In this document: positions 32,248 to 41,676 of the stretch, one piece after another
Layout: each line of letters opens with the position of its first letter
How positions within the stretch are numbered: the first letter of the stretch is position 1
Source: Negativicutes bacterium
GTDB taxonomy: Bacteria; Bacillota_C; Negativicutes; Sporomusales_B; JARLHX01
Direction: 5' to 3'
Length of the DNA: 64,000 nucleotides
Assembly (NCBI GenBank): GCA_031292015.1
Contig: JARLHY010000163.1
Location: 12,528-76,527 of the forward strand
Notes under the pieces: model-generated
Database searches by the model: none
Told to the model about the DNA's origin: nothing
The model's input: the letters and a program-made list of their open reading frames with translations, nothing else
Made by a program: the position numbers and the translations under genes

Positions 32248-33708
32248 ATGTCCACCCAACCGGGTGAAAAAAGCGGGTTCAACCCCGGGCGCCTGATGGA
32301 AAACCTGCGTCAAAAGTGGGGGCTTCCGCTGGCAATCGCCTGTATGCTGGCGGTCTGGTTCGCGCCGACTCCGGTCGGACTGACTTTGGTCGGAAAAAAA
32401 GCTTTGAGCATATTTGCCGGAATATTCGTGCTGTATATGACCGAGGCAATGCCGCTGGCTGTCACCAGCCTGGCGATCATTCCGTTGATGGTCCTTACCG
32501 GCACGGTAAAGTTAGCCGGCGTGCTGGAAGGGTTTGCAGCCCCTACCGTTTTTCTGCTCATCGGGGCGTTTATTTTGGGCATCGCCATGGTAAACACCAA
32601 GCTGGCTGACAGAATTACCTATATCATTCTTACAAAAATCGGCAGTAAGACCCGCAATATTGTTTACGGGGTAATGGCGGTGAATGTCGTGCTGGCCTTT
32701 CTGGTGCCTTCTGCCACCGCCCGCACCGCTATTTTGATACCGATCTGTCTTGGCATCATCCATGTATTCGAGGAAGGAAACGAAGGGCGTTCGCCCTTTG
32801 TTGTCGCCCTGCTCATCACCATGTGCTTTACCAACGTCACCATCAGCGCCGGGATTATGACCGCCACGGTGGCCAACCCGGTGGTCATTGAGTTTATCGC
32901 CAAGGGAGGGGGCCCTGCCATAACCTACATGCAATGGCTGATCCTCGGCTTCCCCCCCGCCATCTTGATGACTGTCCTCACGGCCTGGTACGTCCTCAGA
33001 GTATTTCCGCCGGAACGGGATGAGCTTCCCGGCGGACAGCAGTATGTTGAGGATAAGCTCAAGAGCTTTGGGCCGATGAGTTCGGAGGAAAAGCGGACCC
33101 TGAGCGTTTTCCTGGTGGTTGTGACGATGTGGGTTTTAGGCGACTGGATCAAGGTCGACCCCACAACAGCCTGTATGGTTGGGGCTGTCGCCCTTTACCT
33201 GCCAAAATTCGGGGTGCTGAAATGGAGCGACGCCCATAAAGGCGTTCCCTGGGCAGTTGCCCTGATCACCGGCGGCGGCATCGCCTTGGGCGATATTCTG
33301 ATGAAAACCGGCGCAGCCAAGTGGCTGGCCACCACCATCTTCAGCCTGCTCGGCCTTCAGTCCCTGAGTACGCTGATGCTTCTGGTGGCAGTCATGCTGG
33401 TCTGTGTCTATCTCCATTTCTTCTTTGTCGGAACGACGCCGATGGCTACCGCCCTGCTGCCGATTATTTTGTCGATAGCGTCTACGGCCGGGATACCGCC
33501 GGTGGTTCTGGCGCTGCCGGCAGGCATGATCATCGGCGGCTATGCGTTGCTGATGTTTTACTGCACCAATCCGAGCATTCTGGTATATTCCACAGGCAGG
33601 GTGCGGATCGAGGATTACCCCCGGGCGGGAATCCCCCTCAGCGCCATCGCCTGCATAGTCTACGCCCTCTGCGCCGCGACCTACTGGCGCTGGCTCGGCT
33701 TCTTTTAA
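32248..33708 (+). CDS. DASS (SLC13) family sodium/carboxylate symporter, second copy
   Basis: The 486-residue protein is clearly paralogous to the transporter at 29708, with the same spans around FTNVTISAGIMTATVANP, GTTPMATALLPI and the C-terminal ATYWRWLGFF. About 12 hydrophobic segments. The two copies flank the lactonase gene. Their near-identical C-termini suggest a tandem duplication, possibly with different substrates. SD GAGAGGGGGAGAG precedes the ATG. A strong terminator follows. Confidence 0.88.
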   Translation: MSTQPGEKSGFNPGRLMENLRQKWGLPLAIACMLAVWFAPTPVGLTLVGKKALSIFAGIFVLYMTEAMPLAVTSLAIIPLMVLTGTVKLAGVLEGFAAPTVFLLIGAFILGIAMVNTKLADRITYIILTKIGSKTRNIVYGVMAVNVVLAFLVPSATARTAILIPICLGIIHVFEEGNEGRSPFVVALLITMCFTNVTISAGIMTATVANPVVIEFIAKGGGPAITYMQWLILGFPPAILMTVLTAWYVLRVFPPERDELPGGQQYVEDKLKSFGPMSSEEKRTLSVFLVVVTMWVLGDWIKVDPTTACMVGAVALYLPKFGVLKWSDAHKGVPWAVALITGGGIALGDILMKTGAAKWLATTIFSLLGLQSLSTLMLLVAVMLVCVYLHFFFVGTTPMATALLPIILSIASTAGIPPVVLALPAGMIIGGYALLMFYCTNPSILVYSTGRVRIEDYPRAGIPLSAIACIVYALCAATYWRWLGFF

Positions 33709-33713
33709 GCCGC

Positions 33714-33757
33714 AAAAATCCGCCTTCTTGGCCCATGGCCCGGAGGCGGATTTTTTT
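33714..33757 (+). terminator. Terminator of the DASS/lactonase operon
   Basis: AAAAATCCGCC (33714-33724) pairs with GGCGGATTTTTT around a GC-rich loop and ends in seven T at 33751-33757. It marks the end of the sigma-54 operon. Confidence 0.9.
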
Positions 33758-33774
33758 ATTGGGTGCTCATTAGC

Positions 33775-34638
33775 CTACAAGTCGGTGTTGGAATAGCAAT
33801 AGATACAGGAGAAGCCGCATTTCTGCCGATAGTCGCCGATATCCGAGCTTTTATGGCAGCGGCACGACTGCCGCTGCCCGCTGTCCCTGGCCTTGGAAAG
33901 TTTGCCGCCAAAGACGTTTTCCAGCAAGGATGCGTCGATACAGGCCCCTGGCTCGATCCCTTCAACCCTTTCCAGCAGCGGCGACGCACAGCTGTAAACC
34001 GTGATATTGTGCTTTTGGGCAATCGCCGCAACCTCGGCGAATAAACTCAGTATCTGTGAGTCGCTGTAGCTTTCGATCGCAACCCCGGCTTGACTCAGCC
34101 TCCGCTTAACATGAGGGTACATTGCGATATAGGATGTAGTCACCCGGCACGCCGTCATTCCCAGGCTGTCCAGATCCCGGCACAGCCTGGCGAAAGCGTT
34201 CAGCCTGGCCTTTTGGGGCTCATCGTAAGTCGGGGCATTTTCCCCCTGCCTAGAGATGATCAGCGGGTCAAACCGGATGGTGAACTGCCGCGCTGCGTAC
34301 CGGTTCAGCAGCCCCTCCAAAACCCGGATGGTCTGTCCGTACTCCGGCACGTTGGGTTCCAGTGTCCTGGAGTAATCATTGATGGTGTAGTGAAAATACA
34401 GATTGTAGTTTTCCAGCTGGCCCGGAGCCTTCAGCACATTGCCGAAATCCTTGCTCCACAGCACCAGGCTGTGGACGTTTTCAGGCTGCAGGTCAATGGT
34501 ATAGGTCGTATCCCTGAAGCGCGGGTTGGCCACAGCCACTTGTCCGCTGCCCAGAACCTGCTGGAGCCAGCCGTAATAAAACCGCGGGATGTCCGTTCGC
34601 CGCGACGCGGAAATGATTTTCCTCCTGCTTACCGCCAT
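33775..34638 (-). CDS. DUF1848 family protein
   Basis: The 287-residue cytosolic protein begins with SRRKIISASRRTDIPRFY, the DUF1848 signature. It ends in a Cys cluster, CRCHKSSDIGDY then CGFSCIYCYSNTDL, that resembles a C-terminal metal or Fe-S site. There is the repeated R-D-T type region and VTTSYIAMYPHVKRRL in the middle. The family is widespread in anaerobes and its activity is unknown. It lies opposite the operon that ends at 33708, with little space between. Confidence 0.85.
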   Translation of the reverse strand: MAVSRRKIISASRRTDIPRFYYGWLQQVLGSGQVAVANPRFRDTTYTIDLQPENVHSLVLWSKDFGNVLKAPGQLENYNLYFHYTINDYSRTLEPNVPEYGQTIRVLEGLLNRYAARQFTIRFDPLIISRQGENAPTYDEPQKARLNAFARLCRDLDSLGMTACRVTTSYIAMYPHVKRRLSQAGVAIESYSDSQILSLFAEVAAIAQKHNITVYSCASPLLERVEGIEPGACIDASLLENVFGGKLSKARDSGQRQSCRCHKSSDIGDYRQKCGFSCIYCYSNTDL

Positions 34639-35112
34639 CTTTTTTCACCCGGCTTACAGTTTTTTGTCATTCTGCCCACTCCCGCCTGATAACACGCGGT
34701 TGCGCTGCCTGCCAGCCATCGGGCCGCGGGCGAAAGCTGCGCTTGTCTTTATTCTCCGTCAGACAGCCTAAATCCTTGGCAAGAAAGGCCGGCGGCTTCT
34801 TCCGGCTTGTGACCGGACTTGCCGGCCTGGTCGTGAATAATCCAGGCGGACTGCCGTAAAACGGCAAAGAACCATTTACTATTTCCGGCAAATATGATAT
34901 GTTTTTTATGAATAATCATTCGTCAATCTGCACCGCTCGGCGGACCCACCGGCAGGAAATACTGTTTCTCAGGTCCTGGCGACCGTTTGACAGGCCCCCC
35001 TCCCGGCGGCTGTCCAGCAATTCTGCGGCTGCAACTGGTCTTACCGTCAGACCGGCAACCTGGTTTTCTTCTTGGCGGCACTTTTTAATTTATTATGAAG
35101 CGGGGGAAAAAA
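34639..35112. other. Intergenic region before the 2-hydroxyacid oxidase genes
   Basis: Apart from a weak minus-strand frame (34667-34891) no gene is seen. The AT-rich part around 34890-34920 is the likely promoter region for glcD-like and its divergent neighbour. Confidence 0.4.
34667..34891 (-). CDS. Doubtful small ORF upstream of the DUF1848 gene
   Basis: A 74-codon frame begins TTG and ends 28 bp before the DUF1848 start. Codon choice is G/C-ending as in nearby genes, and the C-terminal part (FRPRPDGWQAAQP then REWAE) reads like protein. There is no clear SD. It could be a short unknown protein or a decayed remnant. Confidence 0.3.
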   Translation of the reverse strand: MPEIVNGSLPFYGSPPGLFTTRPASPVTSRKKPPAFLAKDLGCLTENKDKRSFRPRPDGWQAAQPRVIRREWAE

Positions 35113-36495
35113 ATGCAAAATCAAGTGATCGAGGCTTTCAAGCAGCTGGTCGGAGCCGAGTACGTCCTGACCGGCAAAGAGGACTTGTTGTGTTATTCGT
35201 ATGACGCAACACCGGGATTTTCCCATATGCCTGACGCGGTCATCATTCCTGGCACCACCGACGAGGTCGCAAAAGTTCTGGCTCTGGCCAACAGCGAAAA
35301 GATTCCGGTCTATCCCCGGGGCTCGGGCACCAACCTCAGCGCCGGAACCGTCCCCATGAAGGGCGGCATCGTGCTGCTCATGACCCGTTTCGCCAAGATT
35401 ATCGAAATCGACGCCGCCAATCTGGTCGCCACCGCCGAACCTGGCGTGATTGTCGCCACGTTGAACGCGGCTGTAGGCGAATTCGGCCTTATATATCCCC
35501 CCGACCCCGGCACGGTCGCCACCGCGACGCTGGGCGGCACGGTATCCGAGAACGCAGGCGGCCTCAGAGGCCTTAAATACGGTGTTTCCAAACACTACAT
35601 CATGGGCCTGGAAATCGTCCTGGCCGACGGGCGGATCATTCAAACCGGCGGCAAAAACGTCAAAGACGTCGCCGGCTATGACCTGACCAAACTGTTCACA
35701 GGTTCGGAAGGAACCCTGGGAGTCATCACAAAGGTCACCGTCAAGCTGGTCCCGGCACCGGAAGCCAGCAAGGCTATGCTGGCCATCTTCTCCGACCTGG
35801 ACAACGCCGGCAAGGCCATCTCAGCCATTATCGCCAACAAAATCATTCCCGCCACCCTTGAAATCATGGATAACGCCACCATCCGCACCGTCGAGGATTA
35901 CGCCAAGGTCGGCCTGCCTGTCGACGCCGAGGCCGTCCTGCTGATCGAGGTTGACGGCATCCCCGCCGTTGTGGAAAAGGAAGCCGCCAAAGTAATCGAA
36001 GTTTTACAGGCCAATGGCGCCACCGCCATCCAGACAGCCAAGGACGCAACCGAGCGGGACAAACTGTGGGCCGCCCGCCGCGCCGCCCTGCCGGCTCTGG
36101 CCAAACTGCGTCCCACCACCTTCGTGGAGGACGCTACCGTTCCCCGCAGCAAAGTACCTGACATGATCCGGGCCGTAAACCATGCTGCCGCCAAACACAA
36201 CGTGACTATCGGTACCTTCGGCCACGCCGGCGACGGTAACCTGCACCCCACCATCGTCTGCGACATTCGCGACGCCGCCGAAATGGAGCGGGTGCATGCA
36301 GCCATGGATGAAATATTCGCCACCGCCATCAAGCTTGGCGGCACTCTCAGCGGCGAGCACGGCATCGGCCTTGGCAAACTGAAATATATGGAAGACCAGT
36401 TCGGACCGGCCAGCATGAGCGCCATGCGGGCGATCAAAAAGGCCCTTGATCCCAACTGCATCTTGAATCCCGGAAAACTTGTCGGGGAGTGTTGA
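35113..36495 (+). CDS. glcD: FAD-linked 2-hydroxyacid oxidase/dehydrogenase, GlcD/lactate dehydrogenase type
   Basis: The protein oxidises glycolate or lactate with FAD. In 460 residues it has the PCMH-type FAD domain: PRGSGTNLS (69-77), PPDPGT (129-134) and GGTVSENAGG (141-150). The C-terminal cap has GHAGDGNLHP and SGEHGIG with the active-site His and Glu. The ATG at 35113 is chosen because GGGGG lies upstream; an earlier ATG (35095) has none. The 3-prime end abuts the GlcF-like gene by 2 bp. No Etf genes adjoin, so electrons probably pass through the Fe-S partner to quinone rather than by bifurcation. Substrate (glycolate, D- or L-lactate) unknown. Confidence 0.88.
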   Translation: MQNQVIEAFKQLVGAEYVLTGKEDLLCYSYDATPGFSHMPDAVIIPGTTDEVAKVLALANSEKIPVYPRGSGTNLSAGTVPMKGGIVLLMTRFAKIIEIDAANLVATAEPGVIVATLNAAVGEFGLIYPPDPGTVATATLGGTVSENAGGLRGLKYGVSKHYIMGLEIVLADGRIIQTGGKNVKDVAGYDLTKLFTGSEGTLGVITKVTVKLVPAPEASKAMLAIFSDLDNAGKAISAIIANKIIPATLEIMDNATIRTVEDYAKVGLPVDAEAVLLIEVDGIPAVVEKEAAKVIEVLQANGATAIQTAKDATERDKLWAARRAALPALAKLRPTTFVEDATVPRSKVPDMIRAVNHAAAKHNVTIGTFGHAGDGNLHPTIVCDIRDAAEMERVHAAMDEIFATAIKLGGTLSGEHGIGLGKLKYMEDQFGPASMSAMRAIKKALDPNCILNPGKLVGEC

Positions 36496-36497
36496 TC

Positions 36498-37787
36498 ATG
36501 AGTGACAACAAACATTTGCTTGCCGAAATCGAAGACGCCATCGCCAACTGTATGAAATGCGGCAACTGCATGGAAGTATGTCCGATCTATAAGGAGCTCC
36601 AGACCGAGTCATCGGTGGCCCGCGGCAAACTGGCCCTCATTGAGGCTGTTTTGAGCGGCAACGCCGATATATCCCAGGGCTTTGACAAACGGATGGCGAT
36701 GTGCGTATCCTGTAAGGCCTGCGCCGCCAAATGTCCCTGCGGCGTCAAGGCCGACGAACTCATCCTGCGCGGCCGCGAAGCGTCGGTGAAGGCGCGGGGG
36801 CTGCACCCGATCAAAAAGAACGTCTTTAAACTGCTGTCCAACCGGACGCTGTTTGACTTCGCCCTGCGGATGGCCGGCCTGTTCGGCCCCCTGCAGATGA
36901 AAAAGCTGCCTGGCCGTTTCGCGGTGGTGGCCCGCTTCCCCATGCCCGGCCTCGACCGCCGGCGGGTGCTGGCTCCCTTCGCCGCCACTCCTCTGCGCAG
37001 CCAGGTTCCCGAAACCCTCAAAGTGGCCAACCCTAAAATGAAGGTTGCCTTCTTCACCGGCTGTACCATCAACTATGTTTATACCGATATCGGCCACTCG
37101 GTTCTGAATGTCCTCAAGGAAAACGACGTTGAGGTCACCCTGCCGCCGATGCAGCACTGCTGCGGCACGCCGGTCTATATGTCCGGCGACACCGAACTGG
37201 CCAAGGTCTTCGCCAAGCATAATATCGAGACCTTCGAGCGGGCTAACGTCGATTACATCGTAGCCGCCTGCGGTTCCTGCTCCGAAGCCTTCAAAATCGA
37301 ATATCCCGAAATGTTCCGCGACGACCCCGCCTTGCGGGAACGGGCCGAGAAACTGGCTGCCAAAACCTTCGAAATCAGCGAATTTCTCGTGGATGTCCTG
37401 AAATTCCGTCAGGACAATCTCGGCGCTGTCAACGCCACTGTCACCATGCATGACCCCTGCCATATGGCCAGAGGCATCAAGGTCACCGAACAGCCTCGCA
37501 AAATCCTGAAAGCCATCCCTGGCGTAAAATTCGTCGAGATGAAAAACCCGGACCGCTGCTGCGGCGCCGGCGGCTCCTTCAGCCTGGCCAACTACGAAAT
37601 CTCCCGGAAAATCAACGACCGGAAAATCGCCGATATCGCCACCACCGACGCCGACACCGTGGCCACCAGCTGCGGTTCCTGCCGGATGCATATCATCGAC
37701 GGTCTGGTCCAAAACGACAAACCCCAGGATGTCCTGCACACCGTCCAGCTCCTGGACAAGGCTTATCAGGCCGGCAAACAAGCCTGA
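36498..37787 (+). CDS. glcF: Fe-S subunit of 2-hydroxyacid oxidase, GlcF-like
   Basis: The 429-residue protein has two ferredoxin motifs: CMKCGNCMEVCP (Cys18, 21, 24, 28) and CVSCKACAAKCP (Cys69, 72, 75, 79). Two CCG domains follow in the C-terminal half (HCCGTPVYMSGD and RCCGAGGSFS), which bind a non-cubane cluster in GlcF/HdrB proteins. It accepts electrons from the FAD subunit. The ATG at 36498 follows GGGGAG by 8 nt, overlapping the GlcD stop region, so translation is coupled. A terminator follows. Confidence 0.88.
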   Translation: MSDNKHLLAEIEDAIANCMKCGNCMEVCPIYKELQTESSVARGKLALIEAVLSGNADISQGFDKRMAMCVSCKACAAKCPCGVKADELILRGREASVKARGLHPIKKNVFKLLSNRTLFDFALRMAGLFGPLQMKKLPGRFAVVARFPMPGLDRRRVLAPFAATPLRSQVPETLKVANPKMKVAFFTGCTINYVYTDIGHSVLNVLKENDVEVTLPPMQHCCGTPVYMSGDTELAKVFAKHNIETFERANVDYIVAACGSCSEAFKIEYPEMFRDDPALRERAEKLAAKTFEISEFLVDVLKFRQDNLGAVNATVTMHDPCHMARGIKVTEQPRKILKAIPGVKFVEMKNPDRCCGAGGSFSLANYEISRKINDRKIADIATTDADTVATSCGSCRMHIIDGLVQNDKPQDVLHTVQLLDKAYQAGKQA

Positions 37788-37810
37788 TCCCTGGCTTTCC
37801 TAGCTACTTA

Positions 37811-37856
37811 AAAGATGTCAGTAAGCCATACCGGCCGACTGACATCTTTTTCTTTC
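37811..37856 (+). terminator. Terminator of the glcDF-like operon
   Basis: AAAGATGTCAGT (37811-37822) pairs with ACTGACATCTTT (37838-37849), with a T/C-rich tail. Confidence 0.85.
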
Positions 37857-37886
37857 CCTGTTTACTTAGAAAATATCATTTCCATA

Positions 37887-38027
37887 TCAGGGACCACCGG
37901 ATAACCGCTCCAGCGTCTCGTCAATCTCCGGGTCCACCCCGCCCAGGCCGTCATTGACGCCGCCGACGTGCTTGAGCTTCTCCTCATGGGACTTTTCCCG
38001 TTTTTGCAGCTCTTCTTTTTCTTCCAT
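37887..38027 (-). CDS. 46-residue mini-protein
   Basis: ATG with GAGGTGAG upstream (38032-38039) encodes MEEKEELQKREKSHEEK, a charged helix, then LKHVGGVNDGLGGVDPE and IDETLERLSGGP before TGA. It is strongly charged in the first half and Gly-rich in the second, with no signal or membrane segment. Codon use matches neighbours. It lies just downstream of the chemoreceptor gene on the same strand, separated from it by a terminator. Not recognised; a small regulatory or structural protein is possible. Confidence 0.7.
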   Translation of the reverse strand: MEEKEELQKREKSHEEKLKHVGGVNDGLGGVDPEIDETLERLSGGP

Positions 38028-38083
38028 TTGCCTCACCTCGCTGTCCCCCTGTTCCTCTGACCAGGTTCTGTCTTGTAGTATGG

Positions 38084-38119
38084 GAAAAAAACAGAACCCC
38101 TACTCATACGGGGTTCTGT
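38084..38119 (-). terminator. Terminator after the chemoreceptor gene
   Basis: ACAGAACCCC (38091-38100) pairs with GGGGTTCTGT (38110-38119). On the minus strand seven T follow. Confidence 0.88.
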
Positions 38120-38145
38120 CCTCTTTCGTTTCCTTTTGCCTGGCG

Positions 38146-40167
38146 CTATACGCGGAATGACGACACCGCGGCCTGCAACTCCTGAGCCAGCTTGGCCAGC
38201 GCCTCACTGGAGTTTGCAACTTCCTCCATTGAAGCCAGTTGTTCCTGGGTCGCGGCAGAGACGCTCTGCGACTCCCCTGCTGACTTCTTGCTGAGTTCAT
38301 CGATTCTTTTCACCCTGTCGATGATGTGCTGGCTGCCGGTAGCCATCTGCTGAATGGTGGCCGAGACATCCCTTACCTGATCCGACACCGCGGCCACCAG
38401 GTCCGTGATTTCCTTAAAAGACGCTCCGGCGGCGTTGACCACTTCGGCCCCGGTCTTGACTTCCCGGGTACCGTCATTCATGGCGATTACCGCCTTGCCG
38501 GTGTCCTCCTGAATTTCGCCGATCAGTTCGGCGATCTTCTTGGCGGCTTCCTGAGACTGTTCGGCAAGTTTTCGCACTTCTTCGGCCACCACTGCGAAAC
38601 CCCGGCCCTGTTCCCCGGCCCGTGCCGCCTCTATCGCCGCATTGAGGGCCAGGAGATTGGTCTGGCCCGCAATCCCTGCAATCGTATCGACAATCTGGCC
38701 GATTTCCTTGGACCGTTCGCCCAGTTGTTCCACTACCTTGGCCGAAGCGTTCACCGACTCCTCGATATTCCCCATCTGGGCTACGGCCTTCTCCACCGCC
38801 CGGCCGCCGTCCTTGGCCTTGTCCGCGGCTTGGGCCGACTGGGCTGCCGCTCCCTGGGTGTTCACCGCCACCTGCTGCATGTTGACGGTCATCTGCTGTA
38901 CCACCGCCGAAGTGTCGTCAGCTGCGGCCAGCTGATCATTGGCCCCGGCGGCCACCCCGGAAATAGATGCCGCCACCTGGTTTGCCGCCTGGGAAGACTG
39001 TTCCGCGCTGGCGGTCAACTCCTCACTGGCCGCAGCCACTTGCTCGGCCTGGGACTGCACCTTCACCACCAGGGCCCTCAGCTGGGACCGCATCTGGCGG
39101 AATCCCCGTGCCAACTGGCCGATTTCGTCTTCGGAATGAATCTGCGCTTCTTTTTCCCGGAAATCGCCCCCGGCCAGCAGCAGGCAATCATCCCGCAGGA
39201 TTCCGATGGGTTTGGCGAACCGCTTGCTGATAATCATCACAAACAAGGATCCCAGCATAATAAACAGCAGACTCACAGCCATCATTACCCGGCCCAGAGT
39301 CGTGGTTTCCTCCGTTGCCTCCGCCTCCGGAACCGTGACCACCATCACCCATTTTTGCCCCGCCAGAACGACCGGGGTAAAAATGCCGATTCTCTCCACT
39401 CCGCCAAATTTATACCGGCCCAGCACCGGTTTTTCCAGCCCGGCCGAAACCAGGCCCATCAGCCGGTCGTCCAATTCGCGGTCCGCCAGCTTCAGGGCAG
39501 GATCAATCTGTTTCTTCGTCAGGGACAGCTTGCCGGCAAGTTCGGGATTCGACGAATCCATGACCACCAGCCCCTCGTCGTCACACACGAAACTGTAGCC
39601 GCTCTCTTTAAACTTGACCTCTTTTGCCAGCTCAGCCAGGTTGGCCACCGAGTAAGTCCCGGATACAAGGCCGGTCATCTGGCCGTTGTCGAATACCGGC
39701 GCGGCAAAAACCACCGACATCTCGCCCCGCTGCAGATCCACCAGCGCATGGCTGACCACCGGCTTTTTCGTCTCGGTCACTTTTTTGAACTGCTCGCGGC
39801 TGGCCAGGTTGACCATGCTTCCATCGGCCCGGATCGAGTTGCCGTCCGGCCAGATGAAATTCATCTGACTGAACTTGCCGTACCGCCGGCGGGAATCCGC
39901 CAGGATCGCCACGATCTGATCCCTGTCGCTGGCCGCCCGGATAACCGGGATGTTCGCGATATCTTCCAGTTGAAGGATATTTTCCGTCATGCGGGCCTGG
40001 ATGCGGTTCGCATAATCCGATCCCACCGCCATGGCCATCCCGTTCACGCTTTTTGACAAGGACTGCTGCGACAGATAATACCCTATCCCTGACAACACAG
40101 CAAACGAAAGGATAAAAAACGGCAATAAAATCAATAGCAGCCGGGTTTTGACACTGGTTATTCTCAC
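38146..40167 (-). CDS. Methyl-accepting chemotaxis protein with Cache sensor domain
   Basis: The 673-residue protein has one transmembrane segment at about 10-30 and a periplasmic dCache-type ligand domain to about 285. The second segment is at about 290-312, then HAMP, then the cytoplasmic signalling domain with the hairpin [20 protein letters not shown], followed by [18 protein letters not shown]. It senses an unknown small molecule, probably an amino acid or organic acid as usual for dCache, and would signal to CheA/CheW encoded elsewhere. It is transcribed alone. I looked for a sigma-28 promoter and did not find one. Confidence 0.93.
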   Translation of the reverse strand: MRITSVKTRLLLILLPFFILSFAVLSGIGYYLSQQSLSKSVNGMAMAVGSDYANRIQARMTENILQLEDIANIPVIRAASDRDQIVAILADSRRRYGKFSQMNFIWPDGNSIRADGSMVNLASREQFKKVTETKKPVVSHALVDLQRGEMSVVFAAPVFDNGQMTGLVSGTYSVANLAELAKEVKFKESGYSFVCDDEGLVVMDSSNPELAGKLSLTKKQIDPALKLADRELDDRLMGLVSAGLEKPVLGRYKFGGVERIGIFTPVVLAGQKWVMVVTVPEAEATEETTTLGRVMMAVSLLFIMLGSLFVMIISKRFAKPIGILRDDCLLLAGGDFREKEAQIHSEDEIGQLARGFRQMRSQLRALVVKVQSQAEQVAAASEELTASAEQSSQAANQVAASISGVAAGANDQLAAADDTSAVVQQMTVNMQQVAVNTQGAAAQSAQAADKAKDGGRAVEKAVAQMGNIEESVNASAKVVEQLGERSKEIGQIVDTIAGIAGQTNLLALNAAIEAARAGEQGRGFAVVAEEVRKLAEQSQEAAKKIAELIGEIQEDTGKAVIAMNDGTREVKTGAEVVNAAGASFKEITDLVAAVSDQVRDVSATIQQMATGSQHIIDRVKRIDELSKKSAGESQSVSAATQEQLASMEEVANSSEALAKLAQELQAAVSSFRV

Positions 40168-40516
40168 GCTTTTCTCCTCACTTTCCGTGGCGGTTTGGTG
40201 ACAGAGGGAACCGCGAATACGCCGGAATAATCGAATTGCCGCTCAACCTCCCGGTGATTATAATTTTCTTTCTCCACTACGAAAATCAGCGTATCCGGAA
40301 AACCTTTCCCTGAAAAAATTTACTAGTTATGTTAATATTTCGCTAATAACCCCTTGCTTCCTTCCCCTAAATTTTACAACTGTAAATAATTTTGCTCTTT
40401 TCGGCGTGGTCTGGGCAGCCCGCCCCTCCCCCGGTTCAACCCACTACTTTCCATGGTCCGCCTCCTCTCACTGTGGTATAATCAGTATCTGTCAGCTTTT
40501 GAGAGGAGGTGACGTC
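40168..40516. other. Divergent promoter region of chemoreceptor and membrane hydrolase genes
   Basis: Gene-free. A TATAAT is at 40258-40263, the palindrome allowing either strand. No clear operator or repeats. Confidence 0.4.
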
Positions 40517-41476
40517 TTGGATACGCTATCCCACGCCTTGGTCGGACTGGCTGTTGCCGGCCTTTCAGGCCACCAGCCGACACTGCATGATCCGGTATAT
40601 ATCGCTACCCTGCTCGGTGCCCAGGCCCCCGATTTCGACATCATCGCCCAAGTGCGCGGTGACATGGCTTATCTGAGGCAACACCGCGCTTTCTCCCATT
40701 CCATCCCCGGCATCACCGGATGGGCGCTGGCAATCTCGCTGGCCCTCCGTTTTTTTATGCCGCAGGCCGCCTTCGGGCAAATCTTTGCCTGGTCCTTCGC
40801 CGGGGCATTATCCCATATTCTCATCGACTATTTCAACACACACGGGGTGGCGATCCTGTGGCCTTTTCGCCGGGACCGCAAAAGCTGTCCCCTGCTCAAT
40901 GTCTTCGATCCCATCCTGCTGATACTGATGCTGATGCCCTATGTCTCGCGTCCGCCGATGCTGGAAATAACCCTCATAACCTTTGCCCTATTGGCTTTCT
41001 ATGTTCTGGCCAAGTATTTCTTGCGTCAGCGGGCCACAAAATGGCTTCTGCAATATTTTTTCCCTCAGCAGGTGGCCAGGATCTGGGTTATGCCTTCGCT
41101 CAAGCACCTGTTTTACTGGGATTTTGTCGTCGAAACCAGGTCCCGCCTTCTCAACGGCCGGATCGGCTTGCTCTACCCGGCGATGGAAATACGGGCCGAT
41201 TTTCCGAAACTCAGTCATTCGCCGTTGACGACCCAAGCCCAAAAGACGGCCCTGGGCGAATTCTTCCGTATTTTTTCCCCCTTCATCTATTTCGAAGAGC
41301 ATCCCGCCGAAGGTTCGCACCGTGTCACCATTTACGACCTGCGTTACTTCGCGGATCAACATTTCATCCACAGCGCCACCATCGTATTCGATCACCGAAA
41401 CACGCCTTGCGAATCCTATGTTCATTCCCTGGGGCGGACCATCAAAATCCGGACAGCTGACAATATCAATATGTAA
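40517..41476 (+). CDS. Metal-dependent membrane hydrolase (YdjM/COG1988 family)
   Basis: The 319-residue protein starts from TTG at 40517, with GAGGAGGT 5-7 nt before it. Early residues DTLSHALVGLAVAG and DFDIIAQVRGDMAYLRQHRAFSHS (split here by the usual loop) carry the conserved His, Asp and His of this family. About four transmembrane segments follow in the first half. The C-terminal half (about 160-319) is soluble. The E. coli relative YdjM is LexA-regulated; no LexA site is seen here. Function unknown, probably hydrolysis at the membrane. Confidence 0.8.
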   Translation: MDTLSHALVGLAVAGLSGHQPTLHDPVYIATLLGAQAPDFDIIAQVRGDMAYLRQHRAFSHSIPGITGWALAISLALRFFMPQAAFGQIFAWSFAGALSHILIDYFNTHGVAILWPFRRDRKSCPLLNVFDPILLILMLMPYVSRPPMLEITLITFALLAFYVLAKYFLRQRATKWLLQYFFPQQVARIWVMPSLKHLFYWDFVVETRSRLLNGRIGLLYPAMEIRADFPKLSHSPLTTQAQKTALGEFFRIFSPFIYFEEHPAEGSHRVTIYDLRYFADQHFIHSATIVFDHRNTPCESYVHSLGRTIKIRTADNINM

Positions 41477-41503
41477 AAGCCCGCGCTAAGCGCGGGCTTT
41501 TCG
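41475..41503 (+). terminator. Terminator of the membrane hydrolase gene
   Basis: AAAAGCCCGCGC and GCGCGGGCTTTT flank a 3-nt loop and overlap the stop codon. Confidence 0.9.
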
Positions 41504-41676
41504 CTGCTTGTTCGCAGCTTTAGTTTGATCATTATTGCGCTCTGTAGCCCCGGCTGTGGAAGGGATCCGGATACATATCCCGGCTGCGCCGTGGTTGTCG
41601 ACTCATCCCGCATAGTATTCTCTGCCATCCACATAATAGTATAACGAAATGCTATGCAAGGAGGAATATTCACAAA

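Noticed and set aside
36609..37781. 390-codon minus-strand frame opposite the glcF-like gene
   Set aside because: Composition Gly/His/Phe-rich as expected for an antisense frame; no SD.
38326..40056. 576-codon plus-strand frame opposite the chemoreceptor
   Set aside because: Antisense to a gene with unmistakable chemoreceptor domains; Arg/His-rich nonsense composition.
40168..40320. Sigma-28 promoter for the chemoreceptor gene
   Set aside because: A TAAA is present on the minus strand but no GCCGATAA-like -10 at the right distance.
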